DNA of 64,000 bases from Bacillus sp. FJAT-25509 (GCF_001420605.1 NZ_LJIZ01000016.1:310001-374000); one strand, 5' to 3'; shown: positions 21,644-31,985, numbered from the stretch's first letter. A program made the numbers and translations. Notes: a model not told the origin generated them from the letters alone.

Positions 21644-23719
21644 TTACACTTGTTGATCCTCTTTGTAGTCACATGATACACATTGAACTTGAATACCTTT
21701 TTTCATTTTCTTTTCAACTAATAAGTTTTCACATTTTGGACATGGTCTCGCAATTGGCTTATCCCATGATAAGAATTCACATTCAGGATAATTCGTGCAT
21801 CCATAGAATATTCGATTCTTTTTCGATTTACGTTCGATTATATTCCCATCTTTACATGTAGGACATTTGACACCAATATCTTTTACGATTGCTTTTGTAT
21901 TTCTGCAATCTGGAAAGTTTGAGCATGCCATGAACTTACCGTATCTACCCATTTTAAATACCATCGGGCTTCCACATAATTCACAGTCTTCACCAGCAGG
22001 TTCATCTCTAATTTCAACTTTTTGCATTTCTTTTTCAGCTATTTCTAAGTGCTTCTCAAAACCTCTATAAAATTGATCTATGATTTGAATCCAGTTCACA
22101 TTGCCGTCTTCAATTTTATCAAGGTCACCTTCCATTTGAACCGTAAACTCAATATTAATTACTTCTGGGAAAAACTCAACGACTAAATCAAATACTATTT
22201 GACCTAGTTCAGTAGGGACAAATCTTTTATTATCTAATGAAACATATCCACGTTTTTGTATCGTTTCTAAAGTTGGTACATAAGTTGATGGACGACCAAT
22301 CCCTAACTCTTCAAGAGTTTTTACTAATCTAGCTTCCGTGTAACGTGGTGGTGGCTGAGTAAAATGTTGTTCAGGTAATAGATCTTCTAATTTAACTTTC
22401 TCACCTTCAGCTAACGGTGGAAGGATACGGTCTTTTTCTTCTGTGCCATCATCATTACTTTCTATATACACCTTCATAAAACCAGGGAATTTAACTACTG
22501 ACCCATTGGCTCTAAATATTACATCGTTATTAATTAAGTCAACTTTTACCGTATCTAGTATTGCAGATGCCATCTGACTAGCAACAAATCGTTCCCATAT
22601 TAATTTATAAAGTCGATATTGATCGCGGCTAACATGAGCTTTGATCGTATCAGGCGAACGTAAAGTTGATGTTGGTCTAATTGCTTCGTGTGCATCTTGT
22701 ACTTTATCTGATTTTTTTTCGCTTTTTTTATTTGTAGCAACAAAATCTGCACCATAAGTATCAATTATATAAGATTTTGCTTCCTCAGCCGCAACATCGG
22801 ATATTCTAGTTGAATCAGTTCTCATATATGTGATTAACCCGACCTGGCCTCCACTACCTAGGGAAATTCCTTCATATAATTGCTGTGCAATCATCATCGT
22901 TTTCTTTGCACGCATATTTAATTTTCTAGCTGCTTCCTGCTGTAGTAAGGAAGTAGTAAAAGCAGTTGCTGGATTACGTTTACGTTCTTTTCTAGTAACA
23001 CTTAGAACTTCAAAGTGATCACCTTTAATTTGTGATAAAACATTTTTTACATCAGTTTCAGAATTCAATTCCACTTTTTTACCATTAACTCCGTAAAAAG
23101 AAGTATCAAATGTTTCTTTCTTTGTTAAAGCCTTACTTTTAATTGTCCAATATTCTTCAGGTTGGAAGATTCCAATCTCTTTTTCTCGTTCGATGATTAG
23201 TCTAAGAGCGACAGATTGAACTCGACCTGCACTTAAGCCCTTTTTCACTTTCTTCCATAGTAATGGGCTTATGTTATACCCTACTAATCGATCTAGCACA
23301 CGTCTTGCTTGCTGAGCGTCTACTAAATTCATATTAATTGGTCTAGGTTTTTTAAAAGACTCTTTAATAGCATCTTTAGTAATTTCATTAAACACTACAC
23401 GACAATCCGATGATGTATCGATATTAAGTGTATTCGCAATATGCCATGCTATTGCTTCACCTTCGCGATCTGGATCGGCTGCTAGATAGATTTTTTTTGC
23501 TTTTTTCGCAGCAGATCTTAAATCCTTTAAAACTGGACCTTTTCCACGGATTGTTATGTATTTTGGGTTGTAATCGTTTTCTATTTCAATCCCCATCTGG
23601 CTTTTAGGTAGATCTCGAACATGTCCCATTGATGCGATTACTTTGAATTTCTTACCTAAGTACTTTTCTATTGTTTTAGCCTTTGAAGGGGACTCCACTA
23701 TAACTAAATTTTCTGCCAT
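21644..23719 (-). CDS. topA: DNA topoisomerase I
   Basis: Type IA topoisomerase relaxing negative supercoils. The Toprim domain starts at the N-terminus ([15 protein letters not shown], later [13 protein letters not shown]). The catalytic tyrosine is in [11 protein letters not shown]. Three C-terminal zinc ribbons are visible ([41 protein letters not shown]). 691 residues, the Bacillus size. Stop codon TAA lies inside a hairpin duplicated further downstream. Confidence 0.98.
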   Translation of the reverse strand: MAENLVIVESPSKAKTIEKYLGKKFKVIASMGHVRDLPKSQMGIEIENDYNPKYITIRGKGPVLKDLRSAAKKAKKIYLAADPDREGEAIAWHIANTLNIDTSSDCRVVFNEITKDAIKESFKKPRPINMNLVDAQQARRVLDRLVGYNISPLLWKKVKKGLSAGRVQSVALRLIIEREKEIGIFQPEEYWTIKSKALTKKETFDTSFYGVNGKKVELNSETDVKNVLSQIKGDHFEVLSVTRKERKRNPATAFTTSLLQQEAARKLNMRAKKTMMIAQQLYEGISLGSGGQVGLITYMRTDSTRISDVAAEEAKSYIIDTYGADFVATNKKSEKKSDKVQDAHEAIRPTSTLRSPDTIKAHVSRDQYRLYKLIWERFVASQMASAILDTVKVDLINNDVIFRANGSVVKFPGFMKVYIESNDDGTEEKDRILPPLAEGEKVKLEDLLPEQHFTQPPPRYTEARLVKTLEELGIGRPSTYVPTLETIQKRGYVSLDNKRFVPTELGQIVFDLVVEFFPEVINIEFTVQMEGDLDKIEDGNVNWIQIIDQFYRGFEKHLEIAEKEMQKVEIRDEPAGEDCELCGSPMVFKMGRYGKFMACSNFPDCRNTKAIVKDIGVKCPTCKDGNIIERKSKKNRIFYGCTNYPECEFLSWDKPIARPCPKCENLLVEKKMKKGIQVQCVSCDYKEDQQV

Positions 23720-23846
23720 CTTTTAAGCCTCCCGAGAGTTTCCTATTCATTACTCTCTGTATTCCTTATTTCTTTCTTTTATTCTTATGTATTCTCAAAT
23801 AGATTCATAATAAGAAGAGTTCAATTTATATTTTTGATTTTCCTTC

Positions 23847-23888
23847 ATACAATTTCAAATTGTATAGTTTATTCTATACATTAGTCAA
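23847..23888 (-). promoter_or_regulatory. topA promoter with nested dyads
   Basis: -35 TTGACT (23888-23883), 16-nt spacer, -10 TATACA (23866-23861). The spacer and -10 contain GTATAG-N6-CTATAC (23862-23879). A perfect dyad ATACAATTT-N-AAATTGTAT (23847-23865) overlaps the -10 and likely start site. The topA start is about 130 bp downstream. A repressor or topology-sensitive control is possible but not shown. Confidence 0.6.
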
Positions 23889-23977
23889 ATTTTATTTAGA
23901 TATAAAATAACACAAGTCGCCTTAGTATTGTCAATATTTTGTAATATAAACATATTTTTTTATTTTTTAGTATATTC

Positions 23978-24844
23978 CTAAAATTCCTCTAAAATATCAT
24001 TTGTACATGTAATTAATTTCGCTCCATCCTGAATTAATCGATGATTTCCTTTATATTCTTCCATTATAATCGGACCTGGCACTGCAAATACCTCTCTATT
24101 ATATTGAATTGCAAAATTTGCAGTAATCATCGTCCCGCTCTTTTCCTTAGCCTCTAAAACGATTAAACCTTTTGATAACCCAGCAATAATTCTATTTCTT
24201 CTAGGAAAATATCTTTTTTCTGGTCCAATATAATATGGATATTCGCTAATAACTAAATGATTTAATGATATTTCATTAAATAAGTTACGGTTTTCTTTCG
24301 GATAAATATAGTCTAACCCACAACCGACAACTGCAATCGTTGTTCCGTTGTGGAAAATAGCAGAATTATGTGCAATTGAATCGCATCCAGATGCCATTCC
24401 ACTTACAATAACACAATTTTCTTTTATTAGGCCTAAAATTATCGAATCACAAATAATTTTCGCAAATAAAGTTGGTTTTCTAGCTCCAATTATACTCAAC
24501 ATAAATTGTTCATTAAGGATATTTTGATTTCCTTTTAAATATAAAACAAACGGAGGGTCACATATTTCTCTTAACAAATCCGGATATAAATCATCATAAA
24601 TTGTAATAATTTTAATATTTTTTTTATAGCTTTCTTTTAAAATATCAAAAATGGAAGTTGAATGAAGTTGACTATATAATTTTTCAGCGGCGTTTGAAGT
24701 CATTTGAAATGTAGTTTTAAATGTAGAAGGTGAGTATTGATAGAGGTTTTCTAAATGTGGATCATAGAGAAGTATCTTTTTGATTGCTTGATAGTTTTCA
24801 AATAAAAAATGATGCAAATGAATAAGTCGAATTTTCTTTTCCAT
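23978..24844 (-). CDS. dprA: DNA processing protein DprA (Smf)
   Basis: Loads RecA on incoming single-stranded DNA during natural transformation. The Rossmann-like core carries SIIGARKPT, VSGMASGCDSIAHNSAI and VGCGLDYIYPKENRNLF. 288 residues, within the family range. It lies between sucD and topA, as in B. subtilis. Its presence does not prove competence. Confidence 0.94.
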   Translation of the reverse strand: MEKKIRLIHLHHFLFENYQAIKKILLYDPHLENLYQYSPSTFKTTFQMTSNAAEKLYSQLHSTSIFDILKESYKKNIKIITIYDDLYPDLLREICDPPFVLYLKGNQNILNEQFMLSIIGARKPTLFAKIICDSIILGLIKENCVIVSGMASGCDSIAHNSAIFHNGTTIAVVGCGLDYIYPKENRNLFNEISLNHLVISEYPYYIGPEKRYFPRRNRIIAGLSKGLIVLEAKEKSGTMITANFAIQYNREVFAVPGPIIMEEYKGNHRLIQDGAKLITCTNDILEEF

Positions 24845-24866
24845 GTATTCTCCTTTCTTATAAGAA

Positions 24867-24890
24867 AGTAGCCCCCTATCGGAGGCTACT
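24867..24890. terminator. Copy of the sucD terminator hairpin next to dprA
   Basis: Stem AGTAGCC(C/T)CC / GGAGGCTACT with a 4-nt loop, one mismatch from the perfect copy at 25051-25074. It sits only about 22 bp before the dprA start, on the far side of element copy B. Confidence 0.75.
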
Positions 24891-25015
24891 CAGACTGTTG
24901 GCAAACGCTCTCTTTCTTCGTTGCTTCGCCTGTCTGTGGTGCTCATTACCGTCAAGGTAACTCCGCTCCTCACCAGGCTACGCGCCTCGAAAGACAAGCG
25001 TTTTCAATCAGTCTG
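24891..25015 (-). repeat. Dispersed intergenic element, copy B
   Basis: A 125-bp non-coding element with 7-bp terminal inverted repeats (CAGACTG 24891-24897, CAGTCTG 25009-25015) between sucD and dprA. It is related along its length to copy A at 21493-21624 but in opposite chromosomal orientation. Markedly GC-richer than the flanks. Bracketed by two copies of the sucD terminator hairpin. Confidence 0.8.
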
Positions 25016-25045
25016 ATAATAATATTTTTCGAACTTTTGTCTAAT

Positions 25046-25079
25046 AATTAAGTAGCCTCCTATCGGAGGCTACTTAATT
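25046..25079 (-). terminator. Rho-independent terminator after sucD
   Basis: A perfect 15-bp stem (arms starting AATTAAGTAG and ending CTACTTAATT) with loop TATC, 8 bp past the sucD stop. The core is repeated at 24867-24890. Confidence 0.9.
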
Positions 25080-25087
25080 TATCATTC

Positions 25088-26002
25088 TTATACTAAAGCT
25101 TCATGTGTCTTACATTGTTCATATAAGCCACGCTCTTTTAATGCACCAATTAAAGTTTCGCCCATTACTGCAGGAGTAAGTGCAACTTTAATGCCACAGC
25201 TTTCCATTGTAGCCATTTTCTCTTTAGCAGTACCTTTACCGCCTGCGATGATAGCACCAGCATGTCCCATACGTTTACCTTCTGGAGCTGTTTGACCGCC
25301 AATAAATCCTACTACTGGTTTCGCCATATTAGCTTGTACCCACTCAGCAGCTTCTTCTTCTGCAGTTCCACCGATTTCACCGATCATAATAACTGCATAA
25401 GTTTCTGGATCTTCATTGAATGCTTTTAATACATCGATGAAGTTTGTTCCATTTACAGGGTCTCCACCAATACCTACAGCTGTAGATTGACCAATACCAG
25501 CTTGAGTTAATTGATGTACAGCTTCATAAGTTAATGTACCAGAACGTGATACGATTCCTACATGACCTTTTTTGTGAATGTAACCAGGCATGATACCAAT
25601 TTTACACTCATCTGGAGTGATAACACCAGGACAGTTAGGACCAACTAATCTAGTCTTTTTGCCTTCCATGTACTTTTTAACTTTTACCATATCAAGTACT
25701 GGAATACCTTCTGTAATACAAATAGCGATATCTAATTCTGCATCAACTGCTTCCATGATTGCATCAGCAGCAAATGCTGGTGGTACGTAGATTACAGATG
25801 CATTAGCACCAGTAGCTTCAACTGCATCTTTAACTGTATTGAATACAGGTACGCCAGCAATGTCAGTTCCACCTTTACCAGGAGTTACACCACCAACGAT
25901 TTTTGTACCATACTCTAACATTTGAGTTGTATGGAATAAGCCTTGTGAACCAGTAATACCTTGTACAATGACTTTTGTATCTTTATTAATGAATACGCTC
26001 AT
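25088..26002 (-). CDS. sucD: Succinyl-CoA synthetase alpha subunit
   Basis: TCA-cycle enzyme subunit binding CoA and carrying the phosphohistidine. The CoA-binding Rossmann fold ([17 protein letters not shown]) is at the N-terminus, GPNCPG in the middle, and the active-site histidine in [15 protein letters not shown] near residue 247. 304 residues. It follows sucC by 16 bp. Confidence 0.98.
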   Translation of the reverse strand: MSVFINKDTKVIVQGITGSQGLFHTTQMLEYGTKIVGGVTPGKGGTDIAGVPVFNTVKDAVEATGANASVIYVPPAFAADAIMEAVDAELDIAICITEGIPVLDMVKVKKYMEGKKTRLVGPNCPGVITPDECKIGIMPGYIHKKGHVGIVSRSGTLTYEAVHQLTQAGIGQSTAVGIGGDPVNGTNFIDVLKAFNEDPETYAVIMIGEIGGTAEEEAAEWVQANMAKPVVGFIGGQTAPEGKRMGHAGAIIAGGKGTAKEKMATMESCGIKVALTPAVMGETLIGALKERGLYEQCKTHEALV

Positions 26003-26018
26003 TTTTATCCTCCCTTTC

Positions 26019-27179
26019 TTAGCCTACAAGTGCAACGATTTTTTCAGCGCCATCAGCCATTGAATCTGCTGCAACAATGTTTAAGCCTGACTCATTAAGA
26101 ATCTTCTTACCTAATTCAACATTCGTTCCTTCTAAACGAACAACTAATGGTAAGTGTAAACCAACTTGTTTAGTTGCTTCGATTACACCTTCAGCAATAA
26201 CATCACACTTCATGATGCCACCGAAGATATTAACGAAAATACCTTTAACATTTTGGTCAGAAAGGATGATTTTAAATGCTTCTGTAACTTTCTCAGCTGT
26301 AGCACCGCCCCCAACATCAAGGAAGTTAGCCGGGTCTCCACCGTAGTGTTTAATGATATCCATTGTAGCCATTGCTAGACCAGCACCATTAACCATACAT
26401 CCGATATTTCCGTATAAAGAAATATAGTTTAAGTCATACTTAGAAGCTTCGATTTCTTTTGGATCTTCTTCTTCTAAGTCACGGTAAGCTAAAATGTCTG
26501 CATGACGATATAAAGCATTTGAGTCAAAGTTTAACTTTGCATCTAATGCCATTACTTCACCATCACCAGTAACTACTAATGGGTTAATTTCAGCGATTGA
26601 GCAATCTTTTTCGATAAACGCACTATATAAGCCCATCATGAACTTAACAGCTTTGTTTACTAAGTTGCTTGGAATGTTGATATTGAACGCAATACGACGA
26701 GCTTGGAAGCCTTGTAGACCTACTGCTGGATCAATATACTCTTTAAAGATTTTTTCAGGTGTTTTTTCTGCTACTTCTTCAATTTCAGTTCCACCTTCTT
26801 CAGAAGCCATTAATACAACTTGAGAAGTAGCGCGGTCTAAAACTAAACCAACATAATATTCTTTTTTAATATCGCAGCCTTCTTCGATAAGTAAGCGCTT
26901 AACTTCCTTACCTTCTGGTCCAGTTTGATGAGTAACTAATACTTTACCTAGTATTTCACTAGCATATGTATTTACTTCATCTAAATTTTTCGCTACTTTT
27001 ACGCCACCCGCTTTACCGCGGCCACCAGCGTGAATTTGAGCTTTTACTACGCATACAGCTGTACCTAATTCTTTAGCTGCTTCTACTGCTTCTTCAACTG
27101 TGAATGCAACTTTACCGTTTGGTACTTTTACGCCATAGCTTCGTAGGATTTCTTTCCCTTGATACTCATGGATATTCAT
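26019..27179 (-). CDS. sucC: Succinyl-CoA synthetase beta subunit
   Basis: Nucleotide-binding ATP-grasp subunit of succinyl-CoA synthetase. [33 protein letters not shown] and the C-terminal [12 protein letters not shown] region are diagnostic. The start at 27179 follows GGGGAGG and gives 386 residues; upstream codons to 27221 lack support. A near-consensus promoter precedes it. Confidence 0.98.
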   Translation of the reverse strand: MNIHEYQGKEILRSYGVKVPNGKVAFTVEEAVEAAKELGTAVCVVKAQIHAGGRGKAGGVKVAKNLDEVNTYASEILGKVLVTHQTGPEGKEVKRLLIEEGCDIKKEYYVGLVLDRATSQVVLMASEEGGTEIEEVAEKTPEKIFKEYIDPAVGLQGFQARRIAFNINIPSNLVNKAVKFMMGLYSAFIEKDCSIAEINPLVVTGDGEVMALDAKLNFDSNALYRHADILAYRDLEEEDPKEIEASKYDLNYISLYGNIGCMVNGAGLAMATMDIIKHYGGDPANFLDVGGGATAEKVTEAFKIILSDQNVKGIFVNIFGGIMKCDVIAEGVIEATKQVGLHLPLVVRLEGTNVELGKKILNESGLNIVAADSMADGAEKIVALVG

Positions 27180-27225
27180 GATCCATCCTCCCCTTTTAGA
27201 ACAAGACAAATTAAAACACATCCCT

Positions 27226-27254
27226 ATTGTATCTCTTACAGAATATACTGTAAA
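27226..27254 (-). promoter_or_regulatory. SigA-type promoter for sucCD
   Basis: -35 TTTACA (27254-27249), exactly 17 nt, -10 TACAAT (27231-27226). It lies about 45 bp before the sucC start. No catabolite-repression operator was recognised. Confidence 0.8.
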
Positions 27255-27551
27255 TACTTTAGTAGAAAAGAATTAAATATTCTATGTTTTTTATAGAAAA
27301 CCTTTTCATATACAATAGTCAATGTAGTTTATCATATTACAATATTATTTTTCCAATAATATATCCTTACCCTATAAAAAATAGATTAACAACAGTTTGA
27401 ATCATTTTTGATTTTAGGTTTACATCATTTCGATTCATTTATCTACTTAATATAAACTTAGAATATTATGTAATCTTAACTGTCATTAATCTAATATATT
27501 TTAGTCCACTTCAGTAATTTGATGTATGTTAACTACCAATTATTTTTACAT
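27255..27551. other. Non-coding gap between rnhB and the sucC promoter
   Basis: About 300 bp of AT-rich DNA. No open frame, repeat or strong terminator was seen; rnhB transcription has no obvious hairpin stop here. Confidence 0.6.
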
Positions 27552-28316
27552 TCAAACTTTATCTTTTATTGGTGCAAAGGATCTTCTATGTTCATTAATA
27601 ATTCCATGCTCATCAATCGCTTTTAGATGTTCCTTTGTTCCATATCCCATATGCTTTTCAAATCCGTAGTTTGGATGCTTTAAACTTAGTTCGCACATTA
27701 AAGAATCCCTTGTTTCTTTTGCAAGTACAGATGCAGCTGCTATACTGATACTTGTTGCATCGCCCTTAATGATTGATGTTTGAGAAATATCTAGCGGGAG
27801 TTTCATTGCATCAATTAATAAATGTTCAGGCGAATGAGTAAGTTGTTCAATTGCACGTCTCATCGCTAATTTAGTTGCTTCATAAATATTGATTTCATCA
27901 ATTTCAGTTGAACTGGCCATTCCAACTCCATAAGAAATTGCTTCTTCCTTGATCCGCTTTACGAAGTACTGTCGTTTCTCTTTCGATAATTTTTTTGAAT
28001 CATCTAATCCAATTAGCTCAGTATTTTCCGCTAAAATTACAGCTGCTGCTACAACAGGACCAGCTAATGGACCTCTACCAACTTCATCTACTCCTGCAAT
28101 TAACTTTATATTTTGACTATAAAGATTCTGTTCATATTCCATCATTTTAAGAAATTTCTTTCTAGCTAAATCTTTTTTTTCTTGTTCTCTATACCATTTA
28201 GCAATTAGCTTTTGCACACCAATTCTTTGATCACTTTCTAATTCTTTTAAGAGTTCATTTGTTGGGTCAGTTAATTCACTTAGTTTATTTTTTATTTCAT
28301 CTATTTTCAGAGACAT
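27552..28316 (-). CDS. rnhB: Ribonuclease HII
   Basis: Cleaves RNA in RNA-DNA hybrids and at single misincorporated ribonucleotides. The catalytic pair is in AGVDEVGRGPLAGPV (Asp77, Glu78), with further carboxylates in LIDAMKL. An approximately 70-residue helical N-terminal extension precedes the core, as in other Bacillus RNase HII proteins. 254 residues. Confidence 0.96.
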   Translation of the reverse strand: MSLKIDEIKNKLSELTDPTNELLKELESDQRIGVQKLIAKWYREQEKKDLARKKFLKMMEYEQNLYSQNIKLIAGVDEVGRGPLAGPVVAAAVILAENTELIGLDDSKKLSKEKRQYFVKRIKEEAISYGVGMASSTEIDEINIYEATKLAMRRAIEQLTHSPEHLLIDAMKLPLDISQTSIIKGDATSISIAAASVLAKETRDSLMCELSLKHPNYGFEKHMGYGTKEHLKAIDEHGIINEHRRSFAPIKDKV

Positions 28317-28346
28317 AATCTAGAACTCCTTAATTTTCATTAAAAA

Positions 28347-28382
28347 AGAAGAAAGTACGCTTATTCTTGCGCACTTTCTTCT
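28347..28382 (-). terminator. Terminator overlapping the end of rbgA
   Basis: A 14-bp stem (arms AGAAGAAAGTACGC and GCGCACTTTCTTCT, one mismatch) followed by T6 on the minus strand. Its first arm lies inside the last codons of rbgA and the stop codon is in the loop. It is positioned between rbgA and rnhB. Confidence 0.85.
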
Positions 28383-29260
28383 AATATTTCATCAGTCACT
28401 TCAAGCATTGATGGATTTTCGAAAGTTAATCTTCCTAATTTTCCCGCTCTTAGCTCACGTAAAAATAAATCAGATGTTTTATCATAATCTATAATTCCGC
28501 CTGACATAAGTAATCCACGTTTCTTTCCAATATGATCAAAAATATCAACGACTTCTTCAGAAAATAAAACTTCCTCATTCATGTCATATCTTTCTTTTAA
28601 TACATTTGGATAAAACTCTCTTAAATATTTAATCGCATAAATCATTACCTCTTGAAGGTTAATGATACTATCTTTAATTGCTCCTGTAGTTGCTAAACGA
28701 AGACCTACAAGTTGGTCTTCAAATTTAGGCCACAATATACCTGGTGTATCAAGCAGTTCAATTTCTTTCCCTACTTTTATCCACTGCTGTGCTTGCGTTA
28801 CGCCTGGACGGTCACCAGTTTTAGCAATATTCTTTCGTGCAAGCTTATTGATTAAAGTCGACTTACCAACATTCGGGATCCCTACAATTAACGCTCGAAT
28901 TGCGCGAGGTTTAATCCCTTTAGATCTCATTTTATCAAACTTCTCTTTTACAAGTATTTCACAAGAAGAAATAATTGCTTTTAACCCTTGTCCAGATGCC
29001 GCATCGATAGCAATTGCCATTACGCCTTGTTTTTCATAATGCGCTAACCATTGCTGAGTAACTCTTGGATCCGCTAAATCCGCTTTATTTAACAAAAGTA
29101 ATCTTGGTTTATTTGAAATTATTTCATCGATCATTGGATTTCTAGAAGCTGCGGGTACCCTTGCATCCGCTAATTCAATTACTACATCAATTAGTGAAAG
29201 TTTTTCTGTAACTTGTCTTCTAGCTTTTGCCATATGGCCTGGAAACCATTGAATCGTCAT
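28361..29260 (-). CDS. rbgA: Ribosome biogenesis GTPase RbgA (YlqF)
   Basis: Essential GTPase for late 50S assembly in B. subtilis. Circularly permuted motif order is visible: NKADL (G4) comes before [14 protein letters not shown] (G1) and DTPG (G3). The N-terminal [11 protein letters not shown] is typical. 299 residues including the C-terminal RNA-binding domain. Next to rplS and the signal peptidase gene, as in B. subtilis. Confidence 0.97.
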   Translation of the reverse strand: MTIQWFPGHMAKARRQVTEKLSLIDVVIELADARVPAASRNPMIDEIISNKPRLLLLNKADLADPRVTQQWLAHYEKQGVMAIAIDAASGQGLKAIISSCEILVKEKFDKMRSKGIKPRAIRALIVGIPNVGKSTLINKLARKNIAKTGDRPGVTQAQQWIKVGKEIELLDTPGILWPKFEDQLVGLRLATTGAIKDSIINLQEVMIYAIKYLREFYPNVLKERYDMNEEVLFSEEVVDIFDHIGKKRGLLMSGGIIDYDKTSDLFLRELRAGKLGRLTFENPSMLEVTDEILEESAQE

Positions 29261-29305
29261 GTTGCCACCTTCTTATACATTGAATAATCAAGATTAATTC
29301 GGCTT

Positions 29306-29860
29306 TTATTTAGCCATTTCAACCTCAGATAACGGCCAAAAAACAAAACTTGCTCGGCCTAAAATTTCTTTTTGACTAACTGTTCCGATAATACGACTAT
29401 CTTTACTTAATCGACGATTATCACCTAAAACGAATACTTGTCCTTTAGGTACAGTTTTTCTACCAGTAATCTCTTCTAACTTAAAGTCTTCAGTTAGAGG
29501 ACCATCTGTTGTTTCTTTTTTATATTCGTTTAAATATGGTTCTTTATACGGTTTACCGTTAACATATAGGACATCGTTTCTATATTCTACTGTGTCACCT
29601 GGTAAGCCAATAACTCGTTTAATATAATCTTTTTCCTTTGTAGCATGGAAGACTACTATATCAAAACGTCTAGGTTCATGTAGTTTGTATACGATTTTAT
29701 TTACAATCATTCTACTTTGATCCTGTAGTGTTGGCATCATTGAGATACCATCAACTAAAACCGGTGTAAAAAGGAATGTTCGAATACCAAGTGCAAGTAC
29801 AAGCGCAATAAAAATTGTTTTAACTAATTCCCAAATTCCACCACTATTGCTTTCTTTCAA
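29306..29860 (-). CDS. sipS: Type I signal peptidase (SipS-like)
   Basis: Membrane-bound Ser/Lys protease removing signal peptides of secreted proteins. One N-terminal membrane segment (about residues 12-31), then the catalytic Ser40 in DGISMMPTL and Lys81 in YIKRVIGLPGD, and the GDNRRLSKDSR box. The start at TTG 29860 follows GGAGG at 7 nt and gives 184 residues, the size of SipS; the frame extends upstream to 29959 without support. B. subtilis has several paralogues, so the exact symbol is tentative. Confidence 0.9.
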   Translation of the reverse strand: MKESNSGGIWELVKTIFIALVLALGIRTFLFTPVLVDGISMMPTLQDQSRMIVNKIVYKLHEPRRFDIVVFHATKEKDYIKRVIGLPGDTVEYRNDVLYVNGKPYKEPYLNEYKKETTDGPLTEDFKLEEITGRKTVPKGQVFVLGDNRRLSKDSRIIGTVSQKEILGRASFVFWPLSEVEMAK

Positions 29861-29979
29861 CCTAATCCCTCCATTTAATAACCATACGTTTTGCATTTTT
29901 AAACCAGTAAAGTTAATAACTTTATTTATGTATTCTATTTTACTTTTTATTATATCCATAATCTACAAATATTGGAAAA

Positions 29980-30008
29980 AAAGGAGCTTGTTTTATACAA
30001 GCTCCTTT
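29980..30008 (-). terminator. Rho-independent terminator after rplS
   Basis: A perfect 11-bp stem (AAAGGAGCTTG / CAAGCTCCTTT) with a 7-nt loop and T7 on the minus strand, 8 bp past the rplS stop. Confidence 0.93.
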
Positions 30009-30015
30009 CAAAAGA

Positions 30016-30360
30016 CTATCGAAGTTCTTTAATTCTTGCTTTTTTACCAGTAAGTGCACGTAGGTAGTAAAGTTTAGCACGACGTACTTTACCGCGACGA
30101 ACAACGTCTAATTTAGCAATTTTTGGAGTGTGAATTGGGAACGTACGTTCAACACCAACTCCGTAAGAAATTTTACGAACTGTGAAAGTTTCGCTAATTC
30201 CGCCACCACGACGTTTAATAACTACACCTTCGAATAATTGGATACGCTCACGAGTACCCTCAACAACTTTAACGTGAACTCGTACAGTATCACCAGGACG
30301 GAATGCTGGTAAGTCAGTTCTTAGTTGTTCTTTTGTAATTTCGTTGATTAAATTTTGCAT
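30016..30360 (-). CDS. rplS: 50S ribosomal protein L19
   Basis: Large-subunit protein at the 30S-50S interface. 114 residues with [15 protein letters not shown] and the conserved [13 protein letters not shown]. Preceded by a leader resembling the L19 autoregulatory element and followed by a strong terminator. trmD and rimM lie upstream. Confidence 0.98.
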   Translation of the reverse strand: MQNLINEITKEQLRTDLPAFRPGDTVRVHVKVVEGTRERIQLFEGVVIKRRGGGISETFTVRKISYGVGVERTFPIHTPKIAKLDVVRRGKVRRAKLYYLRALTGKKARIKELR

Positions 30361-30378
30361 AATTTATGCTCTCCTTTT

Positions 30379-30430
30379 CCAACCGATGCTCTTACAAGAT
30401 TTAGTGACTCGCAGCGGAACACCGAGAATA
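30379..30430 (-). ncRNA. Candidate L19 ribosomal leader
   Basis: The stretch between trmD and rplS holds a structured segment with CTCG/CGAG pairing around TGTTCCGCTG, followed by GTCACTAAATCTTG and the rplS binding site. Position and core resemble the L19 leader known from B. subtilis and relatives. The match is from memory and was not aligned to a covariance model. Confidence 0.55.
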
Positions 30431-30490
30431 AAGGCTTAAGTAATTACTCAAGCCACAAGTTATATTAACATATTCTATTAGTGCGCGCAA

Positions 30491-31240
30491 CTAGTTTTCT
30501 TGTTTTAATTCTTCTTTTACTTGATCCATCCATTGTGACTCTTTTTTAGATAGATCGTAGTTTTCAAGTAAATCTGGACGACGCGTTATCGTTCGCTTAA
30601 AAGATTGTTTTGTTCGCCATTCTTCGATTAGAGCATGATTTCCAGATAATAAAACATCTGGTACTTTATGGCCTCTAAAATCGGCAGGTCTTGTGTAATG
30701 AGGATGCTCTAATAAACCTGTACTAAATGAATCTTCAATTTTTGAAGTTGTATTACCAAGTACACCAGGTAATAACCGAACAACACTATCAGCAATTACC
30801 ATAGCACCTAGTTCTCCACCTGTTAATACATAATCTCCAATTGAGATTTCATCTGTCACTACATGTTCACGAATTCGTTCATCATAACCTTCATAATGTC
30901 CACAAATAAAGATTAAATGCTCCTCTTTTGCAAGCTCTTCAGCTTTACGTTGACTAAATCGCTCTCCTTGAGGGCATAGAAGGACTACTCTCGGCTTATT
31001 TTCACTTTTTGATACTAATTCATCAACAGCATCAAAAATAGGCTGTGGGGCTAGTACCATACCAGCGCCCCCACCATATGGGTAGTCATCAACATTTGAA
31101 TGTTTATTCGTAGAGAAATCTCTAAAATTTACACAACGAAACTTAACAGCCTCTTTTTCCTGTGCTTTTTTTAGAATAGAAGAATTTAAAACTCCTTCAA
31201 ACATTTCTGGAAAAAGAGTTAGAAAATCTAATTTCATCAT
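30491..31240 (-). CDS. trmD: tRNA (guanine-N1)-methyltransferase
   Basis: SPOUT-class enzyme methylating G37 of tRNAs reading CNN codons, preventing frameshifting. Knot motifs [23 protein letters not shown] and [15 protein letters not shown] are intact. 249 residues. Overlaps the end of rimM by 4 bp, implying translational coupling. Confidence 0.98.
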   Translation of the reverse strand: MMKLDFLTLFPEMFEGVLNSSILKKAQEKEAVKFRCVNFRDFSTNKHSNVDDYPYGGGAGMVLAPQPIFDAVDELVSKSENKPRVVLLCPQGERFSQRKAEELAKEEHLIFICGHYEGYDERIREHVVTDEISIGDYVLTGGELGAMVIADSVVRLLPGVLGNTTSKIEDSFSTGLLEHPHYTRPADFRGHKVPDVLLSGNHALIEEWRTKQSFKRTITRRPDLLENYDLSKKESQWMDQVKEELKQEN

Positions 31241-31752
31241 AATAGACCTTCCATTAATTCGATTTTAACTTTTTTATTCTCCACATTTATTTCTTTCACA
31301 ATTTGCTCGATATAAGGAATAAGAGCATCTTTTTGACCTTTTCTTTGTATAACCCAAACATCATTTGCACCTGGAGATAAAATTTCTTTTATTTTTCCGA
31401 TTTCTTCTCCATCAACTGTCTCAACAACACAACCAATGATTTCATGGTAATAGTACTCATTTTTATCTAGCTCGTGTAATTGATCTTCAGTAATCTTTAA
31501 AATCCCATTTTTAAGTGGTTCTACAGAGTTTAAAGACTCATACCCTTCAAATGTAAGTAAATCAAAATTTTTATGTACACGGTGACTTGTTACGATTAAT
31601 TCAATTGGTGTTGTTTCATTTTCTTTAAAGAAATATAGTGTATTACCTTTTACGTAACGTTTTTCTGGAAAATCAGTTCTTGAAATAACACGAACCTCTC
31701 CTCGAACTCCATGTGTATTTACAATTTTTCCGACATTTAAATATTTTTTCAT
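31237..31752 (-). CDS. rimM: 16S rRNA processing protein RimM
   Basis: Assembly factor for the 30S head that binds S19. The N-terminal barrel starts [16 protein letters not shown]; the C-terminal PRC-barrel contains [21 protein letters not shown]. 171 residues. Directly coupled to trmD; a hairpin separates it from khpA. Confidence 0.96.
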   Translation of the reverse strand: MKKYLNVGKIVNTHGVRGEVRVISRTDFPEKRYVKGNTLYFFKENETTPIELIVTSHRVHKNFDLLTFEGYESLNSVEPLKNGILKITEDQLHELDKNEYYYHEIIGCVVETVDGEEIGKIKEILSPGANDVWVIQRKGQKDALIPYIEQIVKEINVENKKVKIELMEGLL

Positions 31753-31779
31753 TCTTTTACCTCTATATTAAAATTTCTT

Positions 31780-31947
31780 CTATTTATTATTAGTTTGACC
31801 ATTTAGATTGTATATATGTCTACTTGAGACTTCAACGGTTAAAACAGATTGCTTAATGCCAAGTATAGCATATCTTAAAGTCATTAAAGCATCAAAAGCT
31901 ACCTCTTGAATAAACGACTCGTTCAATTCATAAAAAGTGGCTATCAC
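31780..31947 (-). other. Possible 55-codon reading frame between khpA and rimM
   Basis: A GTG-initiated frame ends at TAG 31780 and would encode a 55-residue peptide with a hydrophobic middle (FDALMTLRYAILGIK). It occupies the place of ylqD in B. subtilis but does not resemble YlqD. No binding site precedes it, so it may be chance or a relic. Confidence 0.2.
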
Positions 31948-31985
31948 TTTATTTTGGGCTTTCTAAGTAAAACTCTGTAATGTTG

